64,000 nt of DNA, taken from contig NC_134276.1 in NCBI RefSeq assembly GCF_949628215.1, positions 134,540,125 through 134,604,124 on the forward strand, in the 5' to 3' direction. Shown here one piece after another: positions 12,901 through 24,395 of the stretch. Numbering within the stretch: position 1 is the stretch's first letter; every line of letters starts with the position of its first letter. The notes beneath the pieces were generated by a model. The model saw only the letters and a list, made by a program, of their open reading frames with translations, searched no databases and had not been told where the DNA came from. The translations under genes were made by a program, and so were the position numbers. This stretch comes from Phalacrocorax aristotelis. Its lineage: Eukaryota; Chordata; Aves; Suliformes; Phalacrocoracidae.

Positions 12901-15900
12901 TAATACAGTGATGGTGTTAAGCATCCAAACTTTATCAAAGGCTCAATCCTTCCCTCCATCTCTACTTCAGCTCCTACTTTTACTATTAATTCTACTACCA
13001 GAGCTAAGGCTATCCCCAAAGTCATTAAAAATTCCACAATAACCATCTCCCTATTCATCCCTATCTTTCCACCTCTCCTTGGGAACCTCCATCCCCACTC
13101 CCCCACCATTAATCTCTAAACTCTGTTGTTTGCTCCTCGCTGGTCTGCAGTCTTTGTTGGTACCTATAAACTAAACATACTGAGCAAGTAATGCAACATA
13201 GCATCTTGTTTGTCCCATTTATCTGGACTGCAACTGTGACAAATCCCTGGGGAAAGTAGCCCCAACAGCAGTAGACAGTCTCAAGTGCAGCATGTTTATT
13301 TTTAGTTAGGAGCAGTAGACAACTCTTTAAATGATATATTAATAATGACAAAGTTCAGTCTGTTCAACATCCTTTCAAGGCTTTTTTAACAACCTGTATT
13401 TTCATTCCTAACTTCTACACTGACTCCAGAGAGCTGTATTCAGGAGGCAATAAAAGAACTTAATACACCACTATGACCATCATACTGGGATCACTTCCCA
13501 TGAAAGAGAACAGAGAAAACCATACTGTGTTTTACTGCCCTGGCCTATCCTATGAAGGCATCTCTCCCCCAGCCAGTGCAGAACTTCAGTGGTTAATAGC
13601 CAGGTTCAAGTTCCTATAGCAGAGTTACACATATCAGACAATTTCATATTCAGCTATGAGAAGAAAGTTTCCTCACTCTCATCATTTATTCCATGCTTCA
13701 ATTTGCTCAGTATTAACCTTCCAGAAGATTCCCTGAGCTTATGCAGTCCCTACAATAAGGGGATTTTGAAATGAAGACTTAAAGAAAGCTGGGACAGTAT
13801 TTCTGAAAAACATCAAAACAGTCAGATCCCTGAAAACATGATACTGAAGTGATTAGTACCACCACACTGTCAGCTCTTCCCCGACATACCTGTTTTAATC
13901 ATTTGACTGTGCAAGTGCTGAGCTCCTTCCCCTTCTGAAATACAAAGAGGTTGAAGCTTTATTTGCTGGCCAGAATGTGCCAGTCAGGCATCTCACATGG
14001 GGAAATTGCAGTCAGGTGATCAATCTGTCCGAGGTCATAAAACTCAGTCATCTCATTTACTAACTGGTCTAAACACTGAAACCCTGTCTTGCATAAAAGG
14101 CCTTTTGCTGAGAAGGTTAGTGTTTACTGCTCTCCTTTTCCCCTGTATAACCTAAATTCACACCTAGAAGCACAAGAAACACTATCCCCGTCTAGAAACT
14201 GCTGTTTCTTGATGGCCAGTTTAAGATGCTTCATGCAAGGTACATGATTAAGGGATAATAATTACAGGTGCTGCAGGTTTGGGGAAGCTTCTTATTGGTT
14301 CCAAACAAGGAGTGGAGATAAATGAAAAGTCAGTCACCACGGGTGTAGTTACAGCAACCAATTCTTCAACAACAAAACAACCTGAAGAGGTTCTCCTCTC
14401 CTCCATTGGTCATTCCTCCTCCTCCAATATTCCATCAATTCCTGTGTGCAGCTGTACTTAATTAAATTGCTGGAAGAAGGGGACAGGGTGGGGTAGGGCA
14501 GAAGGACTGACCATGCACAACTCGACAGTGTACAGCAGCCTAGGCAAGGGATTGCTGCATGCAATCAGCCTAATGGGAAGCTCCAGGCTACGCAGCTCTT
14601 TGACACCCCTCAGCCTTTAATACACTTTTTCAGTGCATAAATTGAGTGTCCTCATGAGCTGTGTTTTCCCACATTATCGCCTCAGACCATAGAAATGTAC
14701 AATAATCCATCCAGTTAAGTATTCCTCCATATATACTTTAAGGGCTGCAACAGGAACGGAGCTGGGGCTTGTTCTCGTGCTTCCCAGAGTAAGACTGATG
14801 AGAATCTCATAGAATTGTTTAGGTTCAGTTTGGCTGGGAAATCCCACAATCACACCAAAGCAGCTGCATGTAGTAATATGAGTCCTTCATATGCCAGAGA
14901 GCATATCAGGTAACACCCAAACCAGCCAATAACAATCCTACATGGAAAGGCATGCCAAAATAACAGCTTTCAGTCTCTTAGGACACCTGAGAATGACAAC
15001 ATTATAAAGGCACAAACTTTACTCAGTAAGGCCCAGGTTCAGAAAAACATAACCATTGAGGGTAGCACTGAAACTAATGTTTAACTATAACAACATCCTC
15101 CAGTTCCCATGAGTCCAAGTTCTGCATTACAGACACAGACATCTGCTAAATTCTTCCTTAGGTCAATAAACATCTTATCTGCTTGTTTCAATAACTTCCA
15201 ATAGCTACAGGGTATCTGAAAGCAACTCTCAATAGCTCTTCACTGATATTGCCTCAAAGGACAGCAAAAACTTCAGCACCTCTCCCCCTCATTTTGCAGT
15301 CAGCTGCCTCTGCTGGCACCAACAGCACACCCATTCTTGCAGATTTCTGCCCAAGTGCTAGTCTTGTGCACATGCCCAGATGACAGGCTGACCAAGTACT
15401 CAAAGCTTCAGCTATCACAGAAATCAGAGCTAAAAGAAGTCTGAGATCCATGCAGCCACTTACTGTGTGACCGGCACAGAACCACGCAGTTCTCAAGGCA
15501 TTTGGCCTGGTCTAGCTTAGTCCTGTGTGGATTTGTGACTGCTTTGCCTGACATGTAAGACTACACCAGGACACAGTCCCAGCCAACTGACTGAAAATTA
15601 TGCAGCAGCTTCAAGGAGAGCAAAAGAACTCAGAGACTGTTCTTGCATTATATGAATAAATTAATACTGATTTTGTAAGTGGTATGGCTGCTACTTCAGC
15701 CATCTTCAGTTTTTGCCATCATAAGTTAGAGTGCAGCCGTTGTTCATGATTACTTTAAATCATCAAGTTACAGCTTCAGCTTAAATGAGTGACTGTCTAG
15801 TGCTGAAAAATTGTTTGCCTTTTCCCCCTAACTCCCTCTCACCAGATCATTCAATGGGTCAGTTCAACTCTCTAATCTGGCAGAAACCTGTCCAGCTCAT

Positions 15901-18900
15901 TTTGCCAGAGTAGTTTGCTATCAGTTTAGCAAGCTAAAATGGATCAGCAAGCAGTCTGCTGGAAACTAAAGTTAGCCTGAAGAGTGAAAACATAAAACCG
16001 GAGAGCAAGGAAACGGGAGTGGCAATTACCTCTTTTTTTCTGCATTGAATTGTTAGGTCCTCTCACTGTTTCTGAAGGAAATATGCTCTTGGTCTCAACA
16101 CAGAACAGTTTTACACCATCACAGCACTAGCAAAAATAGTTGTTAAAGGTGTCATATTCTGTAACAGGTGAAAAGAGAATGTGGACAGAAAAGCCTAGCA
16201 GAAACACAGGCTTTATGACTGGGTAGCTACTCAGGAACTGGTCTGGATAATAGCTGAATTCTGCCAAGCTCATAAAATTTCCTTACAGTGGCTTGTGATA
16301 TTCTTCCCCCGCTTTCTGCTCCTAACACTGGAGCAATTCTGTTCTACATTCTTTAAACACCTGTTCCCTGACTGAGTTTACAGTGTAAGTCTGATAGATA
16401 GCTGGGCAACTACGATTCAGGCGGTGACAGGAAAACAGGAACAAGAGGATAGCAAAAAAAAAAAAATAGCTGCAGGGATACCTAAAAATGCGTATGGATC
16501 CAGAAGGAAATTTGCGACTACCTAGGTGCTTCAACTATCTACTAGATGAAAGCTGCTGTATCTAGAATTGTCAAATCACTTTTCTCCAATCTTAGCCATA
16601 AAGGATCAAACTAGACGTGAACAGCTTAAGTAGAACTGGCTTTGCCTCTAGGCACAGGAACAGATGAGATGACCTTTGAAGGTCCCTGCCAGCACCATTT
16701 TCTATGATTCTACAACTGAAAATGATGATGCAGTGTTCATATGCAGGAATGCTCCTAATCCCCAATCAAGGCTGAAGGCAACATTGTGCTAAATACCACA
16801 CATGCACGTGTGTTTCCCTGTAATACTGTCACGCTTAGAAATAGGCCTATGTCTACAGCATTTCCAGTCAACAACTTGGGTCATTCCTATTGGGTTACCT
16901 CCTCAAGCACTGCTTACACTCCTAGCGCTCCAGTCCAGAGACTCCAATCTAAGCTCCTGAAAAGGGGTTTGCAATTACTGTACAAATCACACTCAAGAGG
17001 AAAGAAGAGTGATTGTAAAGACATTTTACATGAAAAAGTTTCAATGAAAACAGTGTAATTTCAAGACACTGCTTCAAAAAGCTAGAAACAGAGCAAGACC
17101 ATGCCTGTATATGCACATGCAGTGAGCCTCAATCTGAAGGAGCACCCAGAAGATGGGTCACAAGTTCAAGGTGACAGCAATGAGGAACAGCTGCTGGCTG
17201 TGCACCCTTCAGCAGCAGGTGTACCCAGGCCCCAGAGGTTTAAGTCAGCTCTGCCAGTGACCAACACACTTACAAGACCATCTGTTTGGGCACAAACTGC
17301 ACACAGCCTTCCCAGTTTTGCTGCCCAGATCTTCAGCATACACAGACAATACAGGGCTTGTTATGGATTAACTAATGAGCAACTGTTTAAACCAATAGAC
17401 AGTCCTAGTTCTTATGTGCTCATTATCTGGATCCTACATGAATGAGAATACTGCCTCTTCTTTTAGCTGTAATATTGCCTTTTTGTGATCAAGCAGCTTT
17501 CCTTCACCCCTTAAGGCACTAGAACCCAGAAAGGTTATATTGTCTTGTACTGGTTTTGCTTAACAGATGTATAGGGATACTTTAATAAAGTTAAGTTATA
17601 TTTCATCATGCCCTCCAGCAAGAAGGCATGCCTTTTAAAGATACTTTAAAAGGGAATTCATGTGACAGCTTTTGCTTACTTGCACTGTAGAAAAGAAAGC
17701 TCCTTTTTTCCTATGTCAGGTCTCCATGCAATCTCCATATCACTTATCAGCTCCCTCTATGTATGTGCAGCCCCTTGCTTGAGAAATGCTATCACCCTTC
17801 TCTACCCAATGTCTGACTAATCAACAGAATTAAGACAAATTCTAAGAAAGCACTCCTTGTATTTATCTTGAAGTTTGCTCTTCCTGTTTCAGACCTGAGA
17901 AAAGGTCTCTGTGTCCATCAGTCTAATAAACTTATTCATGTCATAAAAAACACATATAGTATAAATCATAATACTAACAATTTTGAAAAAACCTGCAGAT
18001 ATTCACAGTGTAAAGCAATATTCGGTCACCATCTAATACACACTGTTCTCCATTTCATGTGGAAAATCATAGTATGTCTAATCTAGAATCCACCTCTCAT
18101 TCATAGACACGCACACACAGCATTCCTTGGGACTAGTTTTCAAATACATTCCTTATAGTTTTGTCTGATACAATTTTAAAAGTCCCCAACAGCATTTCCA
18201 TTATAACTCCTAACAGAAGAGCGGTCTCTCAGCACTGAGGACCTTGCTGTCATGAAGCTTCTGCTGATATCCATCCTATATTCCTTCTTTCTCTCCCATT
18301 AATCCTAGTCATGCTCACATGTTCCATATAAAATTCCTCTCCCTCCTAAATGTTAACACCCTTCAAATATTTTTAGCCTGTTATTATGTGTCCCCCCACC
18401 CTCCACCTTTCAGTCATTGCTTAGCCAAGCTATGTATATTTAGCTACTTTAATCTTTCCTCCTAAATCAGTCCCTTCAACTCCTAGAACTCAATGTTAAG
18501 TCTGGTATGCTTATTGCTCTTCTCGGAAGTCACTCCATGTTTTTGAGATCTTTCTGGTAATGTGTTTGCAAAAACTTGTCCAGAAGACAGTTTTATGTGT
18601 GATTGTTTTAAGGAAAAAATAAACTCAAGCCAGTGGACATGGAAAATGAAAATTAACAATGTCTGATTTTTTTTTCCCAGGTTTTGAATTCAATCTGAAT
18701 TTTTAAATGTAAATGAACATTTTGTATATTTAAGAGCAGATTAGCAATTAGAAATATTTGGATCCAATTGTGAAAGTATACGGTGTTTTTAAAAATGTAA
18801 AAAAACCTAAGGCTTTTTTATTAAACTTCAGAGAACAACTGGAAATGTATAAAAGTTATCCAGAAGCACAGCAGAAGCAAACCAATGACTTGCAACAAGA

Positions 18901-21900
18901 GAAAAGGCTGACAAATGAAATTGGAAGACTCTCAGGTACAAGGCAGATCAGTCAATATAGCTATAAAGCTTAAAGCTGGCTTAACTAAACTAGAAATCAA
19001 ACTGGCTGTGTTACTTAAAATGCAAAAAAAAAAAAAATCAGAACAAGTGCTTTGCTAACAATATACCACTACAGATCAACTCTATACTGGAGAACTCGTA
19101 CATATTTGAAATTTAGAAATTAAAAAGTCAGAGGAAGAGCCAAGAGGGTAATGTAATGAAGTTACTTGAACATGATGAAAGCTCTGTGGCTGCAGACATA
19201 TACAGTGAGAAAAACATCCTACATAATACCCTTGGTTTTGAGACTGACAGATAAAAATGGGACTACAGAGCTGCTAAAAATCAAAAGGGGCCAGAAAAAG
19301 TATGTGCCCTTTGTTGAAACAACAGAATAAAACCCCGCAAAAACTAGTCACAATAATTTTGATAGCAGTTTTGTTGTGTATTACATGTTAACTTATTTTC
19401 TGTTCAATACTAAGTATGTTAAGAAAAGATGCCACAGCCAGTACTATTGACAGAAAGACCATTTCCTGGTTGGTTGGCATTTCAAAAGTGGTAAATTTCT
19501 CAATATTCAGGAAATGCTTGGAACTCATGGAAAAATATTTCTTTTTATGTTTGCACAGAGAAAACACCAGTTAAACTGACATACAGTTTAACATGAAGAA
19601 CCCTAAACTCAGCTTACAAAGGAGATGGAAGGAAAAACTTGACAAACTCCAAAAGTTTAACCTGTTGCAAAGGTCTCCAGAAATCTGGCTTCATTTAGTC
19701 AACAACAAAGAACTAAAACTACACAGAAGCGAAGCTGACTCAGTGAAACAAAACTTTGTTATTGAGCAACTCCAAAAACATCACACCTACCACCAGGAAA
19801 AGAAGGAGCGAGAAGTCTGCATCCTGACCAACTGTCCACAAATCTAAGTTTTGTCTGTCTTCTGGTGTTTAAAATGGAAGATTCAATTTTGTTACCAAAA
19901 CTGTGGGATAAAGGGCTGGTCTATGGTTCACTAGGTCACAATAATGGAAAGAACAGGAACTACAGAAGTACATCTCTGAGAAATATCACAGCTGAAATAC
20001 AAATTTTGCAATTACCTGGGCCAGTCAGTTCAATGTCAACTGTGCACATTCTCAGCATGTTCCAATTGTTTTGGCTGAAACATCATCAGGTGAGATGCTA
20101 AACTAGATATAAAAGAAAGCATCTGAAGACTGTTAAGGAGAAGTAATATTTATGAACCAGGAACAGGTAGTGTATGTCTTGTGCTTCTTTGGGTTTATTC
20201 ATTTGCTTTTCAATTTTACTTTTAGTGACTTTTTGAGGTCAGGGAAAACATTAACTGATAACATATCCCTTTGAGATGAAGCCAATATCCTGCAAATTTA
20301 CCTAGTCACTTCAGAACAGGGGTGGGAGGGACCACCTGTGACATGGTAGTTTTCAGCATCAGACTGACCTTTTATGCCAGCTTAATTCACGCACAATCTC
20401 AAGTCTTTGCAGTTCATTGCCTGCTCCAGGTTTTAACTAGTCAACATGGTTAACTATCCTTCTATCATTCAGCCTCGGAGCTTTGGACATCTTCAAGTAT
20501 TTCCTATCAGCCATACCAGGGCTTTGACTCACAAACAGATGGCACCAGCCTGAGAGATAGATGACTGCCCCCAGCTGTCTGCCCCCCCTTGCTCAGCACA
20601 GAAATGGCAGAGCTGTTTGTAAACCAGCTGCTAAACTACTGTCTCCTACAGAACAGTAATCTAACAGATGCCAATCCTAGCTCCTCTTCCAAAAAAGTGT
20701 TCCAAACCAGATGTTTGTGCAGTGGAAGGGAACATGGGACAGCTAAGGCAGTAGCTCAGTTCTTCCAAGCTCTTACTTCCTCACTTGTAAATCAAGGTCC
20801 CAGCAGTGTTTTGTCAAAATAAATATCACTTTGCTAGTTACTATAGTGTTGGGAGACCTGCTCTATTTAGCATCTCCATGCAAATCACACAAAGGTACTA
20901 AGCTTTTCCCCCTCCCTTTGTCTAGAAAGCGACTCTAACACAGAATACTGTAATTGCTTATTAAGTACAAATGCTACAGATATTATTTCTCCCATGGAAA
21001 AATGTAGTTGGAAAATGTAAGAGCCAGATTTGTAATACGGTGCCCCCATAGTATTCTAGCAGGCAACACTTAGAAAAATTATCCTGCAAGACCTTAGTGG
21101 TGCCAGAAGACAACAGATCAGTGAGTTAATGGCGCCTTGGACTTGCTGCTTCTAATCTCAACACAATGATTAGGAAAAAAGATAGCATCCCTTATCAGAC
21201 AAGACAGCTTTTTGTGCCTTAAGCAGGTGGTAAGCAGAGGCTGCAGGAGGGCTTGTACCCAGAGCAGTGCTGTGGTATGAGCTTATTCAGGATGCTGCCT
21301 CCACTAATAGAATATGTCTAGGAGGGAAAAAGATAATGAAAGAAAAGAAGGCAGCAAAGACATCAAGACACAGATTGTCAATGTGCAGAGAAGTTTGGCT
21401 GACTTCCAGGTGAAGTAGGAATCATGTCCACTCAGCAATCAGTAGAGTGTCATCTAAAGAGCTGTAAGCAGCAAGCCAACTCGGAAAAGGCTAGGGAACA
21501 TAAGCAGGAGGCCTGTGTATAGGCTGAAACATACCTGTCTGTGCAATTTTATATGTATTCAAACAAAACAGTGCAAGTTCTTCACATCGGCTTGGTGCAC
21601 TTCGACTTGTTCAATATGTTTGCTGGTAAAAGCTACTAACTTAAACTGATAACAGGTTGCCTCACAACAGATGAGAAGTATGTAAATTGCACATAGAAGA
21701 GATCCTGGGACCTGGAACATTATGCCCAAAAGAGTAGTACCACGAGCCACCTCTCAGTGGGAAACAGTGAAATGGTTCCCCTTTTGTCAGGGGAAGGGAC
21801 ATATACAGTTCTCTGTAACACCTCAACCCTTAGTTCAATGAGTTCTGTGCAAGTCGGTCATGGGACAGCCAAACAACTGTCCCTTGGAGGCAGGGCAAGC

Positions 21901-24366
21901 TCCACATACAGCTTGTCCTGTTGCATGAGCTGGCTCATAAGTGGTGAAGATGAAATCAGGGACTATATTTATTCTCCCTGCCTGGTCATATCTTTCTGTA
22001 GATCCCAGGCTGGGCCCTGCTTCCTTGGCATGGATCCTGGAGACTAGTAAGCAAAAGAGGACATAAATCAGTGTCTCAGGTTCTGTCAGGAGCACATTGA
22101 ACCAACCATCCATGCTGGGAACAGGTGCACCGAAGGCAAACAGGGACGCTTTGGAGTAGTGGGAGAAGCCTTGCAGAAAAGCTGTTCGTTCATTCCTTCT
22201 CCCAGAGCCTAGCCTAAACTTTTCACCCTGCAAGCAGGTTATTTCCCTTCTGCAGCTCACCAGTGTAGTTAACCAGAGACTTTTCACTAAACATCAAGTC
22301 CATGCTAGGTCATGCCCCAGCTAACTCTCAGTGGTTTCTGTAGTAATTTTTACTTCATTTTACTTTTGCTCTCACTTTACTGGTCCTTTTCATTCTCTAC
22401 TCTGACACATCCACTCCAAAGCTGGAGTATTTTGGGGACTATGCAGAATGATTACTAAATTAAGACAATCTTAAAACATAAATGTAATTTTTCCACCAGT
22501 AATTTTAGAAGTCACCTGTCATGAGAACTAGTGCAGACTTACAACAGCAAGAAGCATGTCACTAATCCACGCTTAATAACCATGAGGTGGATTTTCAATT
22601 AAGATTTTAGTTTGAATAATATTTCAAGCAAGCATTGCTTCTGGAAGAAGCAGTCCTACCCTCACCTCAGCCATGGCTGCTCATTCCCACTCTCATCATC
22701 CCTACTGTAAGTACCAGCACCAGCAGATGTGCAGTGCAACAAATCAGGGGGCATATCCAAATTAAAGTTCACTTTTTTCCCCTTTCTGGCTGTGTTAGTT
22801 TTAAGCTGAATCTGTTCCCTGGTTGGTTCCATAGCACAAACACAAAAATGTTTGCGCCAGCATAGAGCAGGAATTGATGTCTACATCAGACTACTGACAA
22901 CTGCTGAGCCTCAGGGTGATCAGCCTTACTCCACTTATATTGCTCTGTACAGATACAATGATGTATGAATCCAGTAAAACCATCCATTGTAGATATGGCT
23001 GGGTAAAGAAGACCCCACCCATGCCCCATAGTGAGAGCAATCCATTCCCTAGCTTAGGGAACAATGGCCCAATGGGTGGACAGAAACCTGCAGAATGACT
23101 TGTGAAGTGCTCCATATGAAGCTTCAGGGCATGGTGTTCCAATGATGGGGCCTGCAAAGACACACAGATTCCAATTACTTGATCCTCCACAGATTCAAAT
23201 ATTTTTCCTTTAGGAAAAAAAGCAAGCACTGACTGGGTAGGAAGAGGTCTGCCTTCCATAAGATCCTTCCTAGTGCTTTGAGAAACAGTTTTAATACCTT
23301 GGGACTTTTAACCAAATATTGTGCATTCTTGGGTTTTGCTTTGCTTTTTAGTCATGGAAGTACGAGGTGGCTTCTTCCAATGCTGAGCTACAGAAACCAG
23401 CCCAGACCAGCTTTTTTGTGGACAAAATCAAGAGATAAATCTTGACGGTGGAATAGCTAAAAAATCTAATTCAAAATCATGTCTGTCGCCTAAACGTTGA
23501 CTTCTGCTGCAGCTGCAAGTCAACGCTTCTCTGCATTCAGGGCTGGGTATCTAGCTAGCTAGCTGAGAACCACCCACTGGTGAAAGACATGTAAGGGCTA
23601 TAAGAAGGCAAACTACAATGAAAGGGAGCAGCCAGAGAGGTCTGTTTTCTGCCCTTCTTAAGAAGTCAAAAGTGTAGCTACTTAACAAACTGTAGGTGTT
23701 TGCACACCACCAGCAGAGCCATTTGGGGGTTCAGGGGCTGAACTTCTGCCCTTTAGCATGAGAGACACAAACCTTTACCTGTTAGGATAACAAGAATGTT
23801 GGAGACAGCAGCAAGAGATACCAAAACAGGTAGACTTAGTCACACCACAAAGCCAGTTATATGATATCTGTTCAAAGATTAGTTCAGTAGCATGCCCAGC
23901 TCTGGGATCTACCTTATTGATACTGCCCTGAAAAAGACATCTATAATTCTTTCTGATCTCTTTGCACGGAATGTTAAAATCTTGACTGATTTTCCTAAAT
24001 ACAACTTCAAGTGACCAACTGCATCAACTTGGGATTGCCTGAGAGCAGACTTCATTCAAAACATCATTTGGTACAAGGCAAGTGGCCTGCATGGGGCAGG
24101 CTGCCTGGAGTGTTGTGATGTGCCCTTTTTTCCTCCTTACCGTACATCTTGCCTTCGTCTGACAAGATAATCTTCCGCCGTCCACATGGTGGGTAGATGG
24201 CTAGCGCTTCCTGGAAGCTCTGCTCAATGTCCGGACTCCACACACCCTCAGCGTCATTGTCAATGGGTTTGTCCAAGGCCTCGCTGCCCCCTGAGTCGTT
24301 GCTCCCCTCAGGGGAGGTGGGAGAACTCCACTCGTTGGAGGTAATGGTGCCAGCTAGAAACTCCAA
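838..24366 (-). CDS. TEAD4: TEAD4 (TEA-domain transcription factor), partial gene, four coding exons
   Basis: TEAD factors bind M-CAT sites (CATTCC) in the nucleus through an N-terminal TEA domain and recruit YAP/TAZ or VGLL cofactors through a C-terminal domain. Joining 24366-24141, 5841-5777, 4857-4795 and 972-838 on the minus strand gives one frame of 163 codons with GT-AG junctions. It holds an acidic/serine N-terminus, the whole TEA domain (about residues 36 to 110, including [29 protein letters not shown] and the recognition helix [12 protein letters not shown]) and the start of the linker ([11 protein letters not shown]). AREIQAKLK and the UUG start fit TEAD4 rather than TEAD1, which has SREIQSKLK, and the TULP3 neighbour agrees. 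The YAP-binding domain lies left of base 1. Human TEAD4 is about 434 residues, so roughly a third is here. Paralog assignment rests on remembered family sequences. Confidence 0.93.
973..4794 (-). other. TEAD4 intron
   Basis: A 3.8-kb intron. Apart from short poly-A runs (for example near 2411) I recognise no repeat or gene. Confidence 0.85.
4795..4857 (-). CDS. TEAD4: TEAD4 coding exon, TEA recognition helix
   Basis: A 63-bp, phase-0 exon (acceptor tgcag, donor AAG|gtatga) encodes [12 protein letters not shown] and then AREIQAKLK. The serine and glutamine residues of the helix are the DNA-contacting positions known for TEAD proteins, and the basic ARRK patch belongs to the nuclear-localisation region. 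The alanine in AREIQ and alanine in QAKLK favour TEAD4 over TEAD1. Confidence 0.96.
4858..5776 (-). other. TEAD4 intron
   Basis: A 0.9-kb intron holding the CR1 fragment at 5271-5475. A two-copy TTTAGGG-like motif near 4955 is too short to mean anything. Confidence 0.85.
5271..5475 (-). mobile_element. CR1 LINE 3' fragment
   Basis: It begins TCATAGAATTATTTCG...TTGGAAGGAGCTTC, the reverse complement of the CR1 3' terminus, and continues with CATCCAGCACCCC and TGTCCAGCACAGCC. It is old and diverged, within the TEAD4 intron between exons at 4857 and 5777. The far end is approximate. Confidence 0.7.
5777..5841 (-). CDS. TEAD4: TEAD4 coding exon, middle of TEA domain
   Basis: A 65-bp exon with acceptor ctgttccag and donor CAG|gtaagt. 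With the split glycine of the previous exon it encodes [20 protein letters not shown] followed by KQ. This is TEA-domain helix 2 and the basic loop leading into the DNA-recognition helix. Every residue matches the strongly conserved TEAD family sequence. Confidence 0.96.
6215..7581 (+). mobile_element. Degenerate CR1 LINE (reverse-transcriptase region to 3' end)
   Basis: Plus-strand remnants read as CR1 reverse transcriptase: [12 protein letters not shown], then [16 protein letters not shown], followed by a broken LFN.FINNLD-like stretch. The classic CR1 3' region follows (GGGACTGTTCAGCCTG; CAGTAGGGCTGGACTAGA; CCCTTCCAACC; TGTGATTCTGTGA). Stops and frameshifts break the frame, so it cannot encode protein. 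The 5' part is missing, as is usual. An A/C-rich simple repeat at 7321-7390 has expanded where other CR1 copies have AAAAACTTCTTTACTGT. Confidence 0.88.
10185..10345 (+). repeat. Possible old interspersed repeat, family uncertain
   Basis: Purine-rich sequence with two near-copies of a CTGCAGCC(C/T)AT(G/T)GA(A/G)AACCCATG(C/T) unit (around 10197 and 10245), followed by GAGCAGAGGAGCAGCAAGAA. The style resembles dispersed avian LTR-derived repeats, but I cannot name the family from sequence alone. An R/K-rich open frame just upstream is a composition artefact. Confidence 0.3.
14805..14860 (-). mobile_element. Short CR1 3' end fragment
   Basis: CTCATAGAATTGTTTAGGTT followed by a diverged continuation matches the reverse complement of a CR1 3' tail. 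It is very short, so confidence is moderate. Confidence 0.5.
16655..16712 (+). mobile_element. Short CR1 3' end fragment
   Basis: GAGATGACCTTTGAAGGTCC, then TGCCAGCACCATTTTCTATG and ATTCTAC is the familiar CR1 terminus (GATGATCTTT...GGTCCCTTCC...TATGATTCTA) in plus orientation. Confidence 0.65.
17623..17653. repeat. Overlapping perfect palindrome and hairpin
   Basis: AAGGCATGCCTT (17623-17634) is a 12-bp palindrome. It overlaps CCTTTTAAAG-ATA-CTTTAAAAGG (17631-17653), a 10-bp perfect inverted repeat with a 3-base spacer. It lies in a TEAD4 intron; role unknown. Confidence 0.85.
18741..19850 (+). pseudogene. Decayed coding-like stretch, possible retrocopy of an unidentified coiled-coil protein
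   Basis: Several plus-strand segments read like lysine/glutamate-rich helical protein: [20 protein letters not shown] with continuation to about 18972; after a one-base shift, [18 protein letters not shown] to 19020; [20 protein letters not shown] near 19158-19250; and [11 protein letters not shown] through [20 protein letters not shown] at 19620-19840. Frameshifts and stops separate them, and they run opposite to TEAD4 inside its intron. I do not recognise the parent gene. Part may be AT-rich chance coding. Confidence 0.3.
23495..23525. repeat. 9-bp inverted repeat
   Basis: CGTTGACTT and AAGTCAACG flank a 13-base spacer, about 600 bp downstream of the TEAD4 UUG exon. Just beyond, at 23551, is a short CTAG repeat. 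Confidence 0.8.
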
Positions 24367-24395
24367 GGTGCCACACGGAGAAGCAGACTCAGAAC
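24141..24395 (-). CDS. TEAD4: TEAD4 first coding exon with UUG start
   Basis: The acceptor (catcacag) lies just above 24395. The donor (gtaagg) begins at 24140. The exon has 29 nt of 5' UTR, then TTG at 24366-24364 in a good Kozak setting (ACC before, G after), then 75 codons and one base of the glycine in KMYG. It encodes [15 protein letters not shown], an acidic/serine stretch and the first half of the TEA domain up to SDEGKMY. TEAD4 is known to start at UUG in mammals. No in-frame ATG occurs in the exon before the UUG, and the first in-frame ATG after it is codon 74, inside the TEA domain. Confidence 0.94.

Larger units (their letters stand above)
5842..24140 (-). other. TEAD4 large intron
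   Basis: An 18.3-kb intron splitting the TEA domain. It contains the CR1 LINE at 6.2-7.6 kb, two short CR1 pieces, a possible unclassified repeat near 10.2 kb, the palindrome at 17.6 kb and the coding-like remnant at 18.7-19.9 kb. The rest is unique-looking AT-rich DNA in which I can support no gene. Confidence 0.85.

Noticed and set aside
21835..22287. 150-codon minus-strand open frame
   Set aside because: No recognisable domain, no splice context fitting TEAD4, and a non-ATG-rich intronic setting; consistent with chance.
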